The notes beneath the pieces are model-generated. The model was not told the origin of the DNA, did not search any database, and saw only the letters and a program-made list of their open reading frames with translations. A DNA stretch of 64,000 nt from assembly GCF_900129635.1 (NCBI RefSeq), contig NZ_FSRB01000001.1, positions 1,403,501 to 1,467,500 of the forward strand. Direction: 5' to 3'. A program made the translations under genes and the position numbers. Positions 8,338 through 16,859 of this stretch are shown piece after piece (the first letter of the stretch is position 1; the number at the start of each line of letters is the position of its first letter). This stretch comes from Singulisphaera sp. GP187. Its GTDB lineage: Bacteria > Planctomycetota > Planctomycetia > Isosphaerales > Isosphaeraceae.

Positions 8338-9528
8338 ATGGATTCAACGTCGCTGATCCCAATCGGCTCGGCACCACGCCTGGTTACCCTCCGGTGGTCG
8401 CGGCTGGCGATCTTCACGATGTTCGCGGTGGATGGGGTTGGGTTTGGGGCGTGGGCGGCCTTCTTGCCCACGTTCAAGGCGAACCTGGGATTGAGTGATG
8501 GCGGACTGAGCATCCCCTTATTTGCGATGGTCACCGGCAGCCTGTTCACGATGCCGGTGGCAGGCCGGATTCTTACCCGTCGCGGTAGCCGAGGCGTGGT
8601 GCTCGTTTCGGCGCTCTGTTTTAGCAGCTTGCTCCCCTTGCTGGCGCTGGCGTCCATCGCCCCCGGTGGTTTTCTCCTCTTCACGCTGGCCGCGATGCTT
8701 TTTGGCGGCTCCAAGGGGGCGTTGGACGTCTCCGCGAACGCCCAGGCCGTGGTGGCTGAGCGCGCTGGGGAGCGTCCGCTGGTCTCGGCCTGCCATGGAT
8801 TCTGGAGTCTGGGCCTGCTTTGCGGATCGGCTTTGGCGGCCGTCGCGCTGGAGTTTCGCGTCCCGCCACCGCTCGCGATGCTGGTCGCGGGGCTCGCGCT
8901 GCTGGGGCTGAGTACGATCGCGTCGGGGCAGCTTCGCAATGACGATCAGGTCACTTCGCCCGATGAGAAAGACGCGACCCTTTGGCCACGCGGACGGCTG
9001 ATGTCGCTCGCGATCCTGGCTTTCTTCGCACTCTTTTGCGAGGGGGCGATGGGCGATTGGGGGGCGATCTACCTGGCGGGTGAGGTCGGGGTGGCCGCGC
9101 CTTCGGCGGCATTCGGATACTCGGTCTATGCGATGGCGATGACGGTCGGGCGATTCGCCGGAGATGGGCTGGTCGCGCGGCTCGGATCGTCCGCCCTGTT
9201 ACGCGTCAGCGCTCTCTTTGTGGCGGCGGGGTTGGGGGCCGCACTGGCGCTCCGGTCCTACACGGCCGCCCTCACCGGGTTCGTCTTCGTCGGGTTGGGT
9301 CTCGCCAACATGGTCCCGATCCTGTTCCGCTCAGCGGGGCGGGAAGACCGCGCCGGCGGGGCGATCGCCTCGGTCGCGACCGTCGGCTCCTTCGGTTTTT
9401 TGATTGGCCCGCCGATCATCGGAGCCCTCAGCAGGGTTGTTGGGTTGTCACATGCGCTCACCGTCGTGGTGGCGTTTGGCGTGATGATCGCGGCCTGTGC
9501 CCGGCTTGCCGTCGATCGGGGTCGTTGA
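8338..9528 (+). CDS. MFS transporter
   Basis: The protein has 396 residues from the ATG at 8338; an open frame extends about 38 codons upstream but lacks membrane character. About twelve hydrophobic segments are visible, with the loop 2-3 motif GRILTRRGSRGVVLV and the second-half equivalent GRFAGDGLVARLG. It resembles YbjJ/fucose-permease-like MFS proteins. The DeoR neighbour and downstream HAD phosphatase suggest a sugar or sugar-derivative substrate, but specificity cannot be read from the sequence. Confidence 0.85.
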   Translation: MDSTSLIPIGSAPRLVTLRWSRLAIFTMFAVDGVGFGAWAAFLPTFKANLGLSDGGLSIPLFAMVTGSLFTMPVAGRILTRRGSRGVVLVSALCFSSLLPLLALASIAPGGFLLFTLAAMLFGGSKGALDVSANAQAVVAERAGERPLVSACHGFWSLGLLCGSALAAVALEFRVPPPLAMLVAGLALLGLSTIASGQLRNDDQVTSPDEKDATLWPRGRLMSLAILAFFALFCEGAMGDWGAIYLAGEVGVAAPSAAFGYSVYAMAMTVGRFAGDGLVARLGSSALLRVSALFVAAGLGAALALRSYTAALTGFVFVGLGLANMVPILFRSAGREDRAGGAIASVATVGSFGFLIGPPIIGALSRVVGLSHALTVVVAFGVMIAACARLAVDRGR

Positions 9529-9573
9529 AACGGTCGAAATTCAAAAATTCAAACAACGAAAGATTGTTCATTC

Positions 9574-10410
9574 ATGCGGAATTCAAAATTTCCTTACTCG
9601 CTTGCCGCGATCGACATCGACGACACGCTCGTCGGACCCGACAAGAAAATCAGTTGGGAAAATCGCCGAGCGATCGAACAGTTGCAGGCCCTTGGCTGCC
9701 GCGTCGTCCTGGCTTCGGGCCGTCGCCATGCGAATATGCTGTCGTTTTGTGACGAGTTGGGCCTGGATGATTTCGTGGTCTCGTGCCAAGGAGCCCGGGT
9801 GGAGCACCTCCGAACCGGGGAACTGATCCACCACGCCACCTTGATGCCGACCGACCAGGCGTCGTTGGTGGCGGAAGGGCACCGTCGTGGCTTTACCGTG
9901 ATGCTCTGGCTTCGGGAAACGGTTTTTGCCGAAGTGGCAACCTTCTGGGTTGAGAATTACAGCAAACACGCGGGCGACGACCAGGTCACGATCGCAGACC
10001 TGCTGCCACTCACCTCGCGTCCGGCGGAGAAGATCATCTGGGCCGCCGACCCCGCGCGGATTACATCAACGTCGACAGAAATGGAATCACGTTATGCGGG
10101 TCAGTTGTCGGTGACGATCACCGAGGACTGGTATCTCGAGTTCACGGCGCTCAACGCGAACAAAGACGACGGGGTCGCGGCCTTGGCCCGTCATCTTGAG
10201 ATCCCTCGATCCGCGGTCCTGGCGTTCGGCGACGGCCATAACGACGTTTCGCTCCTGTCATGGGCCGGGATGGGCGTGGCGATGCCCCACGGGCGCGATG
10301 CGGCACGATTGGCGGCTCGGATCGTGGCCAGCGACGGCAATCCGGAATCGGCCCTGGCCCGCGCGGTGGACCAATTGGTCGGTGAATACCAGAGTGGCTG
10401 GGTGGTGTGA
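9574..10410 (+). CDS. HAD superfamily (Cof-type) phosphatase
   Basis: The 278-residue protein opens with the HAD motif I variant AAIDIDDTLVGPDKKIS (nucleophile first Asp). Motif II is RVVLASGRRH, and motifs III/IV are NKDDGVAALARHL and FGDGHNDVSLLSWAG. A C2B-type Cof cap lies between. Cof-type enzymes dephosphorylate sugar phosphates, FMN or pyridoxal phosphate. It follows the MFS gene by 45 bp on the same strand and may be co-transcribed. Its stop lies inside a hairpin shared with the end of eutC. Confidence 0.88.
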   Translation: MRNSKFPYSLAAIDIDDTLVGPDKKISWENRRAIEQLQALGCRVVLASGRRHANMLSFCDELGLDDFVVSCQGARVEHLRTGELIHHATLMPTDQASLVAEGHRRGFTVMLWLRETVFAEVATFWVENYSKHAGDDQVTIADLLPLTSRPAEKIIWAADPARITSTSTEMESRYAGQLSVTITEDWYLEFTALNANKDDGVAALARHLEIPRSAVLAFGDGHNDVSLLSWAGMGVAMPHGRDAARLAARIVASDGNPESALARAVDQLVGEYQSGWVV

Positions 10411-10434
10411 GCGGGTTCCCTTTCCCCCCGCTCA
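10408..10434. terminator. Bidirectional hairpin containing both convergent stop codons
   Basis: TGAGCGGG and CCCGCTCA form a perfect 8-bp stem with an 11-nt loop. The left arm starts with the stop codon of the HAD gene and the right arm ends with the stop codon of eutC, so one small palindrome serves both gene ends. There is no T-tract, so it may act as an RNA 3' end stabiliser. Confidence 0.5.
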
Positions 10435-11223
10435 GGAATGGGTCGGAGGCCCAAGCTCCCCACTCGCCGAAGTCGCGCCGAGCGAGACGCCACTCCGCTT
10501 TTGCCGGAGCATCGTGGTCGCGAGTTCGAAGATTTGCCGTGCGGCCTCGTCAGGGGGGAGGCCGCGGGCGTGGATGTTGGAGATGAGGTTGCGGTGCGCG
10601 TCGGTATGCCCGGCGCGAGGTCGATAGGCCATGTAGGCGGAAAGACTCTTCGACGTCGACAGGCCAGGCCGCTCACCGACCAGGAGCAGAACGAGCGCCG
10701 GGTCGAGCCTCTCGCCGATGTCGTTGAGCACTCCGACCCGGCAGTAGCGCACGACGAACGGTCGGCCGAACGACCAGCCCCGTGCCTTGGCTCCGGCCTC
10801 CAGCAACGGGAGCAGGGCAGGGACCTGGGCGGCGACGGCGGCTGCGGAGAGGCCGTCACCGATCGCGACTTGGAGGGTGGCCCCACGCGGGCACTGGGCG
10901 TCCAGCGTGGCAAGGGTGCCGGCGTCGAGCTGCCTCCCGAGGTCGGGACGCATCAGGAATTCCCGCTTCGAGAGCGCTTGCGTGCCCACCTCGAAGAGGC
11001 CGAACCGCTCGATGAGCTCCGGGCCGAGGTCGCGGACCAGGTCCAGCTCGCCACGGACGGCGTCGAGGGCGGCGGCGTGGTCCTGCCGGAGGTCGAGCAG
11101 AGCCGAGGTCGGGTAGCTCGCCCCGGCGCGGCCGACCAGGACTCGCGCGGGGGTCCGAGCGCGAATCGCGTCGAACCGGAGCGCTGGGTTATCCTCGCCC
11201 CGGGCTGCCAGCGGATCGGCCAT
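10432..11223 (-). CDS. eutC: Ethanolamine ammonia-lyase small subunit
   Basis: The protein has 263 residues from the ATG at 11223, fixed by GAAGGAGGA just upstream; a TTG at 11265 is less likely. EutC hallmarks are ARTPARVLVGRAGASYPTS near the N-terminus, LQVAIGDGLSAAAVAAQ in the middle, and the late AYRPRAGHTDAHRNLISNIH. With EutB it forms the adenosylcobalamin-dependent lyase that converts ethanolamine to acetaldehyde and ammonia. It is the last gene of an eutB-permease-eutC operon. Confidence 0.95.
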   Translation of the reverse strand: MADPLAARGEDNPALRFDAIRARTPARVLVGRAGASYPTSALLDLRQDHAAALDAVRGELDLVRDLGPELIERFGLFEVGTQALSKREFLMRPDLGRQLDAGTLATLDAQCPRGATLQVAIGDGLSAAAVAAQVPALLPLLEAGAKARGWSFGRPFVVRYCRVGVLNDIGERLDPALVLLLVGERPGLSTSKSLSAYMAYRPRAGHTDAHRNLISNIHARGLPPDEAARQIFELATTMLRQKRSGVSLGATSASGELGPPTHS

Positions 11224-11261
11224 GACGTCCTCCTTCGGACTCGACGGCGGAGACTGGGGAA

Positions 11262-12782
11262 TCAATCATGCTCACGCGCGGCCAGGCTGCCGGCCGCGTC
11301 AATTCGAGGTGGCCCTGGGAATCGCTTACGCTCGGATCCGAACCAGGCGAGGGCAAGGACCAGGGCGGACGAGCCGACGACCCAGACGGAACGATCGTTG
11401 GGCGGCTGCATGCCGATCGCGATCAGCACGAGGCATCCGACCACGCTCAAGGCCGCCAGCGGCCGATACCAGGGGCCGATGTTCCAGGGGCCCATCGTCG
11501 TCCAGGACCGACCGTACGCGACGAGGCCGAGTGCCGTCGGAACAACATACGAGAGGTAGAGAAAAATGACGCAGACCGCGGTGATCGTGGAATAGATCGG
11601 GGTCCAGACGGTGAACAGGACCGAGGCAATCGAGACGGTCCAGATCGCGACGGCCGGGGTTTGGTGGGCCTGGCTGACGCGGCGCACCGCCGAGGAACAG
11701 GGCAGGCCGCCGTCTCTGGCGAATGCGAACGCCATCCGCGAGGCGGAAGTCACGGTGGCCAGTCCGCAGAGGTATTGGGCCACGACGATGCCGACCGTCA
11801 AGAGCACCGCGATCGGGCCGGGAATCACCCGATCGACGATCGAGAGGAACGCCCCTTCGCCCTGCGCGGCGGCTTCACCCAGGTCGGGCGCGGCCAGGAC
11901 GACCGCGCTCAGCAGCCCCCAGCCGGCGAGCCCGGAGATCACGACCGAGCTGACGATGCCGCGCGGCACGGCGTGCGCGGCCGATCGGGTCTCCTCGGAG
12001 GCGTGGGCCGGGGCATCGAAGCCGGTGACCGTGTAGGACGGCAGCAGCAGGCCCAAGGCAAACAGGAGGGTCAGGCTGCCGGACGCCGGCCAAACGTTGC
12101 CCCCCGCCGGCCCGCTGTAGTTGGTGAAGGTGACCAGCCGGGTCGGATCGAGGCTGGGGGCGAACGCGAGCAAGGCGATCGCGAGTGCGGCAGAGACGCC
12201 CACGATCAGAAAGCCGCTGAAGTCGGTCAGCCGGGTCGTCGCCCGGATCCCCATATGGTTGATCGCGGCGTGCGAGGCCGTGAGCAAAGCGACTCCCAGC
12301 GCCTGGGCCGCCGGCTCCAGCCACCAGGCCGACAACCCGAGACGTGGGCCGAGTGCCCCGACGGCGAAGCGATAGGTGCCGACGTTGATCGCCGCGAGCA
12401 CGGTGACGAGGCCGGCGAGGTTGAACCAGGCGGTGGCCCAACCCCAGCCTCGGCCGCCCAGCAGCGAAGCCCAGTGATAGAGGCCGCCGGCTGTCGGGAA
12501 CGCCGAGGCCAGTTGCGCCATGGTCGCGGCGACGATCAGCGAGAAGAGGCAGGCCAGCGGCCAGCCCAGCCCGATCGAGGCCCCGCCCACGGCACTCAGA
12601 CCGAGATGAAACGAGGTCACTCCCCCCGAAAGGATGCAGATGATCGAAAGCGAGAGCGCCAGGCTCGAGAACGCGCTCATGCGCCGAGATAGCTCCTGGG
12701 CGTATCCCATGGCGTGCAGCGTCCGCACGTCGTCGTCGTCCCCGTCCTCGTCGCGTTTGCCGTCGCCTTGCGCCAACTGCAT
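11262..12782 (-). CDS. APC-family amino acid/ethanolamine permease
   Basis: The protein has 506 residues from the ATG at 12782, with 1 bp between it and the eutB stop. An acidic, Asp-rich N-terminal tail (GKRDEDGDDDD) precedes about twelve membrane segments. The first contains IICILSGGVTSF; the later ATAWFNLAGL and YTVTGFDAPAHASEET fit the BAT1/GABA-permease branch of APC transporters. Its position between eutB and eutC makes ethanolamine import the natural inference, although the branch also moves amino acids. Confidence 0.87.
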   Translation of the reverse strand: MQLAQGDGKRDEDGDDDDVRTLHAMGYAQELSRRMSAFSSLALSLSIICILSGGVTSFHLGLSAVGGASIGLGWPLACLFSLIVAATMAQLASAFPTAGGLYHWASLLGGRGWGWATAWFNLAGLVTVLAAINVGTYRFAVGALGPRLGLSAWWLEPAAQALGVALLTASHAAINHMGIRATTRLTDFSGFLIVGVSAALAIALLAFAPSLDPTRLVTFTNYSGPAGGNVWPASGSLTLLFALGLLLPSYTVTGFDAPAHASEETRSAAHAVPRGIVSSVVISGLAGWGLLSAVVLAAPDLGEAAAQGEGAFLSIVDRVIPGPIAVLLTVGIVVAQYLCGLATVTSASRMAFAFARDGGLPCSSAVRRVSQAHQTPAVAIWTVSIASVLFTVWTPIYSTITAVCVIFLYLSYVVPTALGLVAYGRSWTTMGPWNIGPWYRPLAALSVVGCLVLIAIGMQPPNDRSVWVVGSSALVLALAWFGSERKRFPGPPRIDAAGSLAAREHD

Positions 12783-12783
12783 C

Positions 12784-14196
12784 TCAGTGGGTTCCCTCGA
12801 GGACTGATTCGAGTTTTGGCATGAGTTTGCGCAATTCCGCGGCATTGGAGAGGGAGAGTTCGCCGCCTCGGAAGATGCCCAGCCGCTCCAGCCAGTCGAG
12901 AAATTCGGGAGCGGGTCGCAGGCCGAATAACCGGCGGACGCCGAGGGCGTCATGATAGCTGGTCGATTGATAGTTTAGCATCACGTCGTCTGCGCAGGGG
13001 ACGCCCATGAAGAAGTTGCAACCCGCGGCCGAGAGCAAGAGCAGCAGGTTGTCGGCCGAGTTCTGGTCGGCGTCAGTGTGGTTCGTATAGCAGACGTCGC
13101 AGCCCATCGGCAGACCGAGGAGTTTGCCCATGAAGTGATCTTCCAAACCGGCGCGGAGGATCTGCCGCTCGTCAAATAGGTATTCGGGACCGATGAAGCC
13201 GACGACGCTGTTGACCAGGAACGGGTCGAGTGTGCGGGCCAGGCCGTAAGCTCTCGCCTCCAGGGTGAGCTGGTCGACGCCCTGATGGGCGCCCGATGAG
13301 AGGGCGCTCCCTTGCCCGGTCTCGAGGTACATGACCTGGTCGCCGGCCCAGGCGACGTCGCGGCCCCGGTGATGTTCGAGCACTCGCTCTCGCCCTTCGC
13401 GAAGCAGGGAGAGGCTCACTCCGAAGCTGGCGTTGGCCGCCTCGGTGCCGGCGATCGACTGGAAGAGCAGGTCCACCGGTGCGCCTCGATCGAGCGCCTG
13501 GAGCTGAGTTGTGATGTGGGCCAGGCAGCACGCCTGCGTCGGGATCGCATAGGCGTCGATCAGTCGCGCGAGTCCGGCGAGGATTGCGACGGTCGCCTCG
13601 ACCGACCCGGAGGCGGGGTTGACCCCGATCATCGCGTCGCCGCAGCCGTACATCAAGCCGTCGACGGCCGAGAGCAAGATTCCGACGAGGTCATCGCTCG
13701 GGTGGTTGGGTTGGATCCGAATTCCGAGCACCCCGCGCTCGCCCATCGTGTTCCGACAGCGCGTAACGGTACGGATCTTATGGGCGGCCAGGACCAGGTC
13801 CTTGTTGCCCATCAACTTCGTGACCGCCGCGACGATCTCGGGCGTGATCGCCGCCCGGGCGGAATTCAGGTCGGCGGTCGTCGTGCCATCGTCGAGGAGC
13901 CAGTCGCGGAAACCGCCGACGGTCATCCCGTGAATCGCGGGGCAAGCTTGGCGGTCGAGCGAATCGACGATCAGGCGGCTGACATCGTCGTGGTCGGGAT
14001 CGATCAGCGGGTGGTCGATGATCTCCGCGAGGCTCACGTCGGCGAGCACACGCTTCGCGGCGATCCGCTCCCGTTCCGACCCGGCCGCGAGCCCCGCCAG
14101 GCGATCGCCCGACTTCTCCTCGTTCGCCTTGGCGAACACGGTACGCAGATCCTCGAAGACGAATCGCTCGGACCTGACAACAGTGGATAGGTTCAT
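12784..14196 (-). CDS. eutB: Ethanolamine ammonia-lyase large subunit
   Basis: The protein has 470 residues from the ATG at 14196; another start lies five codons upstream. EutB motifs include HKIRTVTRCRNTMGERG, NPASGSVEATVAILAG, DLLFQSIAGTEAANASFGV and PMGCDVCYTNHTDADQNS. It is the catalytic TIM-barrel subunit that uses adenosylcobalamin. No eutA reactivase, aldehyde dehydrogenase or shell gene follows, so acetaldehyde must be handled elsewhere. I found no cobalamin riboswitch-like box upstream. Confidence 0.96.
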   Translation of the reverse strand: MNLSTVVRSERFVFEDLRTVFAKANEEKSGDRLAGLAAGSERERIAAKRVLADVSLAEIIDHPLIDPDHDDVSRLIVDSLDRQACPAIHGMTVGGFRDWLLDDGTTTADLNSARAAITPEIVAAVTKLMGNKDLVLAAHKIRTVTRCRNTMGERGVLGIRIQPNHPSDDLVGILLSAVDGLMYGCGDAMIGVNPASGSVEATVAILAGLARLIDAYAIPTQACCLAHITTQLQALDRGAPVDLLFQSIAGTEAANASFGVSLSLLREGRERVLEHHRGRDVAWAGDQVMYLETGQGSALSSGAHQGVDQLTLEARAYGLARTLDPFLVNSVVGFIGPEYLFDERQILRAGLEDHFMGKLLGLPMGCDVCYTNHTDADQNSADNLLLLLSAAGCNFFMGVPCADDVMLNYQSTSYHDALGVRRLFGLRPAPEFLDWLERLGIFRGGELSLSNAAELRKLMPKLESVLEGTH

Positions 14197-14372
14197 GACA
14201 ACTCGCCTCACACCCTGCAGTCCAACCCCAGGAGATCCTCAGGGACCGGGTCGTTTTGGGGTATGCTCGATTTTACCAGGTTCTTTGCCAGTTTCTTGAA
14301 GCAAAACCCATAGAATGAGAATCCAGGTGCAGATGAATCTGGGGAATTGATAAAGCGTGAAATGTGGATTGA

Positions 14373-15413
14373 TTAATTTGTTTTCGGCCCGGTCCTCGGC
14401 GTGCCATCGAATCGGAAACGGCCGAGTTGATTGACGAGGAGCCCACCGAAGGTGACGGCCCACGCGATCAGGGCGACCCAGACGAACACGGCTGGGATTG
14501 GAGCCAGGAACGGTAATCCCAAGCTATCCGCCATCGTTTTCGTCGCCACGGTATACATCCCGAGCGGGAACACGGCCGACCAGTAGCCGTGGTCGTACTG
14601 GAGCGGGAATTTCCGCCGCAGGTGCCGCCAGGCGCCGAGCGTCAACAGGACGGGAATCCACCAGGACGCCGTCGCCCAGAAGAGGAGCGTTCCGCCCTTG
14701 ATGAACGGGAGCAACTCGGCCACGAGTGGGGAGCGGTCGGCCAGTCCGGCGACCCGGGCGCCCGCCAGGGTCGAGATGGCCATCGCCCCCATGTTGATCC
14801 AGTACGGCGGGGTCAGGTCGCCAGGGGCGAGCGGGAGGAACACGATGCGGTAGAAGATGAGCGAAATCAGCCAGACGTAGAGCATTCCCCCGACCAGCCA
14901 GAAACAGAGAGGGATGAACGGTCCCCATCCCGCCGGCAGGTCGTCGACCACGAAGGTCCCGAGCACGCTCACCGCCTGGGTGCCGACCACGGTGACCAGC
15001 CAGGCGCCGCTGATCCCCTTTTCCAAGGGGGGCTTTTCCTCCTGCTCCATCAGCCAGGGGAGGACGGTATAGGTCAGGCCGACCCAGAACCCGACGCCCG
15101 CCACCCAGAGCCAGAGCCCGGCGGACGGCGATACGCCGAGCGTGACGAACTGGTTGCCGAGGATGCAGGTGGCGGCGACGATTGTGAAGAATCCGGGGGC
15201 CTTGGCGTGGCTCCGCAAGTCGTCGCGAACGGCGTCGTGGTGCCAACGACAACGGGTGATGAGCAATCCCCAGAGCAGGGGATAGAGCAGCACGTTGAGC
15301 CCGAACAGGGGCCAGGCGACCGCCGGCATCCCGGCCCCTTTGGCGGCGATCGCCACGATTCCGGTGGCCATGACGATGGCAAAGATGCTGGGTGGCAGGT
15401 TGCGTGTGCTCAT
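14373..15413 (-). CDS. TDT-family transporter (tellurite-resistance/dicarboxylate)
   Basis: The 346-residue protein has about ten membrane segments. It starts with NLPPSIFAIVMATGIVAIAA, the usual TDT opening (TehA, Mae1, SLAC1-like), and keeps the paired-helix pattern with phenylalanine-containing helices. The family carries anions such as malate, sulfite or nitrate. It is the last gene of the molybdoenzyme operon, starting 1 bp after the preceding stop. Transport of the enzyme's oxyanion substrate or product is a reasonable inference but unproven. Confidence 0.85.
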   Translation of the reverse strand: MSTRNLPPSIFAIVMATGIVAIAAKGAGMPAVAWPLFGLNVLLYPLLWGLLITRCRWHHDAVRDDLRSHAKAPGFFTIVAATCILGNQFVTLGVSPSAGLWLWVAGVGFWVGLTYTVLPWLMEQEEKPPLEKGISGAWLVTVVGTQAVSVLGTFVVDDLPAGWGPFIPLCFWLVGGMLYVWLISLIFYRIVFLPLAPGDLTPPYWINMGAMAISTLAGARVAGLADRSPLVAELLPFIKGGTLLFWATASWWIPVLLTLGAWRHLRRKFPLQYDHGYWSAVFPLGMYTVATKTMADSLGLPFLAPIPAVFVWVALIAWAVTFGGLLVNQLGRFRFDGTPRTGPKTN

Positions 15414-15414
15414 G

Positions 15415-15645
15415 TTAACTCTGGTCGCGGAGCGGGGCGAACGACTTCTTCATGAGCCACACGTTCACAGCCAGGCATCCGAAGCTGGCGGCCGCCGCCG
15501 GCCAGACGACCTCGGTATCGCCGCCGAGCCAGGCGTTCATGGTCGCGGTCAGGAGCCAGAGCTGGAGCACCACCATCAGGGTGACGACCAGGTTTACCCC
15601 TTCCAGGATCGTTCCCTTCTGGGCGCGGGTGAGCTTCGGTTTCAT
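15415..15645 (-). CDS. Small two-helix membrane protein (DUF6755-like)
   Basis: The 76-residue protein has two membrane helices: GVNLVVTLMVVLQLWLLTA and WPAAAASFGCLAVNVWLM. Its ATG overlaps the Rieske stop by 4 bp (ATGA), so it is translationally coupled. I believe small proteins of this kind accompany Rieske/molybdoenzyme operons. It may be an assembly factor or membrane anchor. The family name is tentative. Confidence 0.7.
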   Translation of the reverse strand: MKPKLTRAQKGTILEGVNLVVTLMVVLQLWLLTATMNAWLGGDTEVVWPAAAASFGCLAVNVWLMKKSFAPLRDQS

Positions 15646-16184
15646 GTGGTGCGGAGCTCCCACCCGGTCGCGTACACGGTCCCCTCGCGGACTTCCAGGG
15701 TGACCCGCGGGAGCGGTCGGCGGGGCGGGCCGGCGATCGGTCGGCCGCGCTCGATCTCGAAGTGCCCGTTGTGGCACGGACAGAAGATGTCGCCGTGCTC
15801 CGGGCGCGGGATCACCGCGCAGGCCAGGTGTGGGCACTTCTGGCCATAGGCCACGATTTGGTCCGCGGTGAGCCGGACCAGGATGCACGGCTCATCGTCG
15901 GCGTAGCGAAACTCGACCACCCCGCCGATCGGGATCTCGTCGAGTCGGGCTATTGACTTCTCGGGGTACGGTCCGTCCTTGCGGATCAGGCTCGCGCCGG
16001 CGATCCAGCACTGGCCGGCGACGAAGGCGCCACTGGTCAGGACCAGGAACTTGGTGAACTCACGCCGACCGACGTAGTCGTCCTCCGGGACGTCGGTCGG
16101 GAAGTCCTTCCGCCACTGTGGCTGGTCGGCCAGCGGCCGACCGTCCGGGTAGCTACGGGGCTGGTCGGGGTCGTGCACGCTCAT
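15642..16184 (-). CDS. Rieske [2Fe-2S] protein
   Basis: The 180-residue protein carries the cluster ligands Cys117-Pro-His119 and Cys135-Pro-Cys-His138. An N-terminal region with [19 protein letters not shown] (residues 39-57) looks like a twin-arginine-type anchor in which the second hydrophobic part stays in the membrane. It overlaps the ferredoxin stop by 4 bp and the next start by 4 bp. It presumably shuttles electrons in the molybdoenzyme complex. There is no cytochrome bc1-type cytochrome b beside it, which is unusual for a Rieske protein. Confidence 0.93.
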   Translation of the reverse strand: MSVHDPDQPRSYPDGRPLADQPQWRKDFPTDVPEDDYVGRREFTKFLVLTSGAFVAGQCWIAGASLIRKDGPYPEKSIARLDEIPIGGVVEFRYADDEPCILVRLTADQIVAYGQKCPHLACAVIPRPEHGDIFCPCHNGHFEIERGRPIAGPPRRPLPRVTLEVREGTVYATGWELRTT

Positions 16185-16822
16185 GGGCCGGCCGTCTCCA
16201 GGGGGATCTCAGTCAGGATGTTGAGCAGGATGGCGTTGCCCGTCGGTGGGTTGTCCATGGCCGCGGTGATGTCGAGGTGGTCGATCGGGCTGGTCTTGGG
16301 CACCATGATCTGAACCTTGGTCGTGACCCGCTGGTCGCCGAACCGAAAGTCGTTCATCGGCCGGGACCGCTTCCGCTGTTCCTCCACTTCTTCGCGGGGG
16401 CCGTAGTACAACGCCCCGCTCGGACAGACGGTCGCGCACATCGGCTTGCGCCCGGTGCTGGTCCGGTCGAAGCACATGTCGCACTTCATCATCAGGTCGA
16501 GCTCGGTCATCATCTTGGGCACCCCGAACGGGCAGGCCAAGACGCAATTCGAACACGCGATACAGCGCGGTTTCCGCGCGGTCATGACCCGCCCGTCCTC
16601 GCTCCGCTTGATCGCGTCCGCCGGGCAGACGTCGGCGCAGGTGGGGCTGTCGCAGTGCATGCAGACCATCGGCACCGTCTGCACCGACGTGCTCCGGTCG
16701 ACGTACTCGATGTGGATCATCGAGTGCCCCTTGTGCGTGTCGCACTCGGAACAGGCGTGCTCACAGGCGTGGCAGCCGATACAACGGTTCGGATCCACGA
16801 AGAATTCCATCTCGATTGACAA
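16181..16822 (-). CDS. Four-cluster ferredoxin subunit (DmsB/HybA-like)
   Basis: The protein has 213 residues. I chose the TTG at 16822 over the ATG at 16810 because a nearly ideal Shine-Dalgarno (GGGGGAGGTGAT) is correctly spaced for the TTG. Four Cys-rich groups are visible, starting with Cys14-x2-Cys17-x2-Cys20-x3-Cys24, then [28 protein letters not shown] and [12 protein letters not shown] followed by CATVCP. This is the standard electron-transfer subunit of membrane molybdoenzymes. It links the catalytic subunit to the Rieske protein or cytochrome b. Confidence 0.93.
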   Translation of the reverse strand: MSIEMEFFVDPNRCIGCHACEHACSECDTHKGHSMIHIEYVDRSTSVQTVPMVCMHCDSPTCADVCPADAIKRSEDGRVMTARKPRCIACSNCVLACPFGVPKMMTELDLMMKCDMCFDRTSTGRKPMCATVCPSGALYYGPREEVEEQRKRSRPMNDFRFGDQRVTTKVQIMVPKTSPIDHLDITAAMDNPPTGNAILLNILTEIPLETAGP

Positions 16823-16859
16823 TGTATCACCTCCCCCGATTTATTATATTTTTTTTGAT

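Noticed and set aside
12784..14372. Cobalamin riboswitch upstream of eutB
   Set aside because: I looked for a B12-box-like sequence between eutB and the TDT gene and found none.
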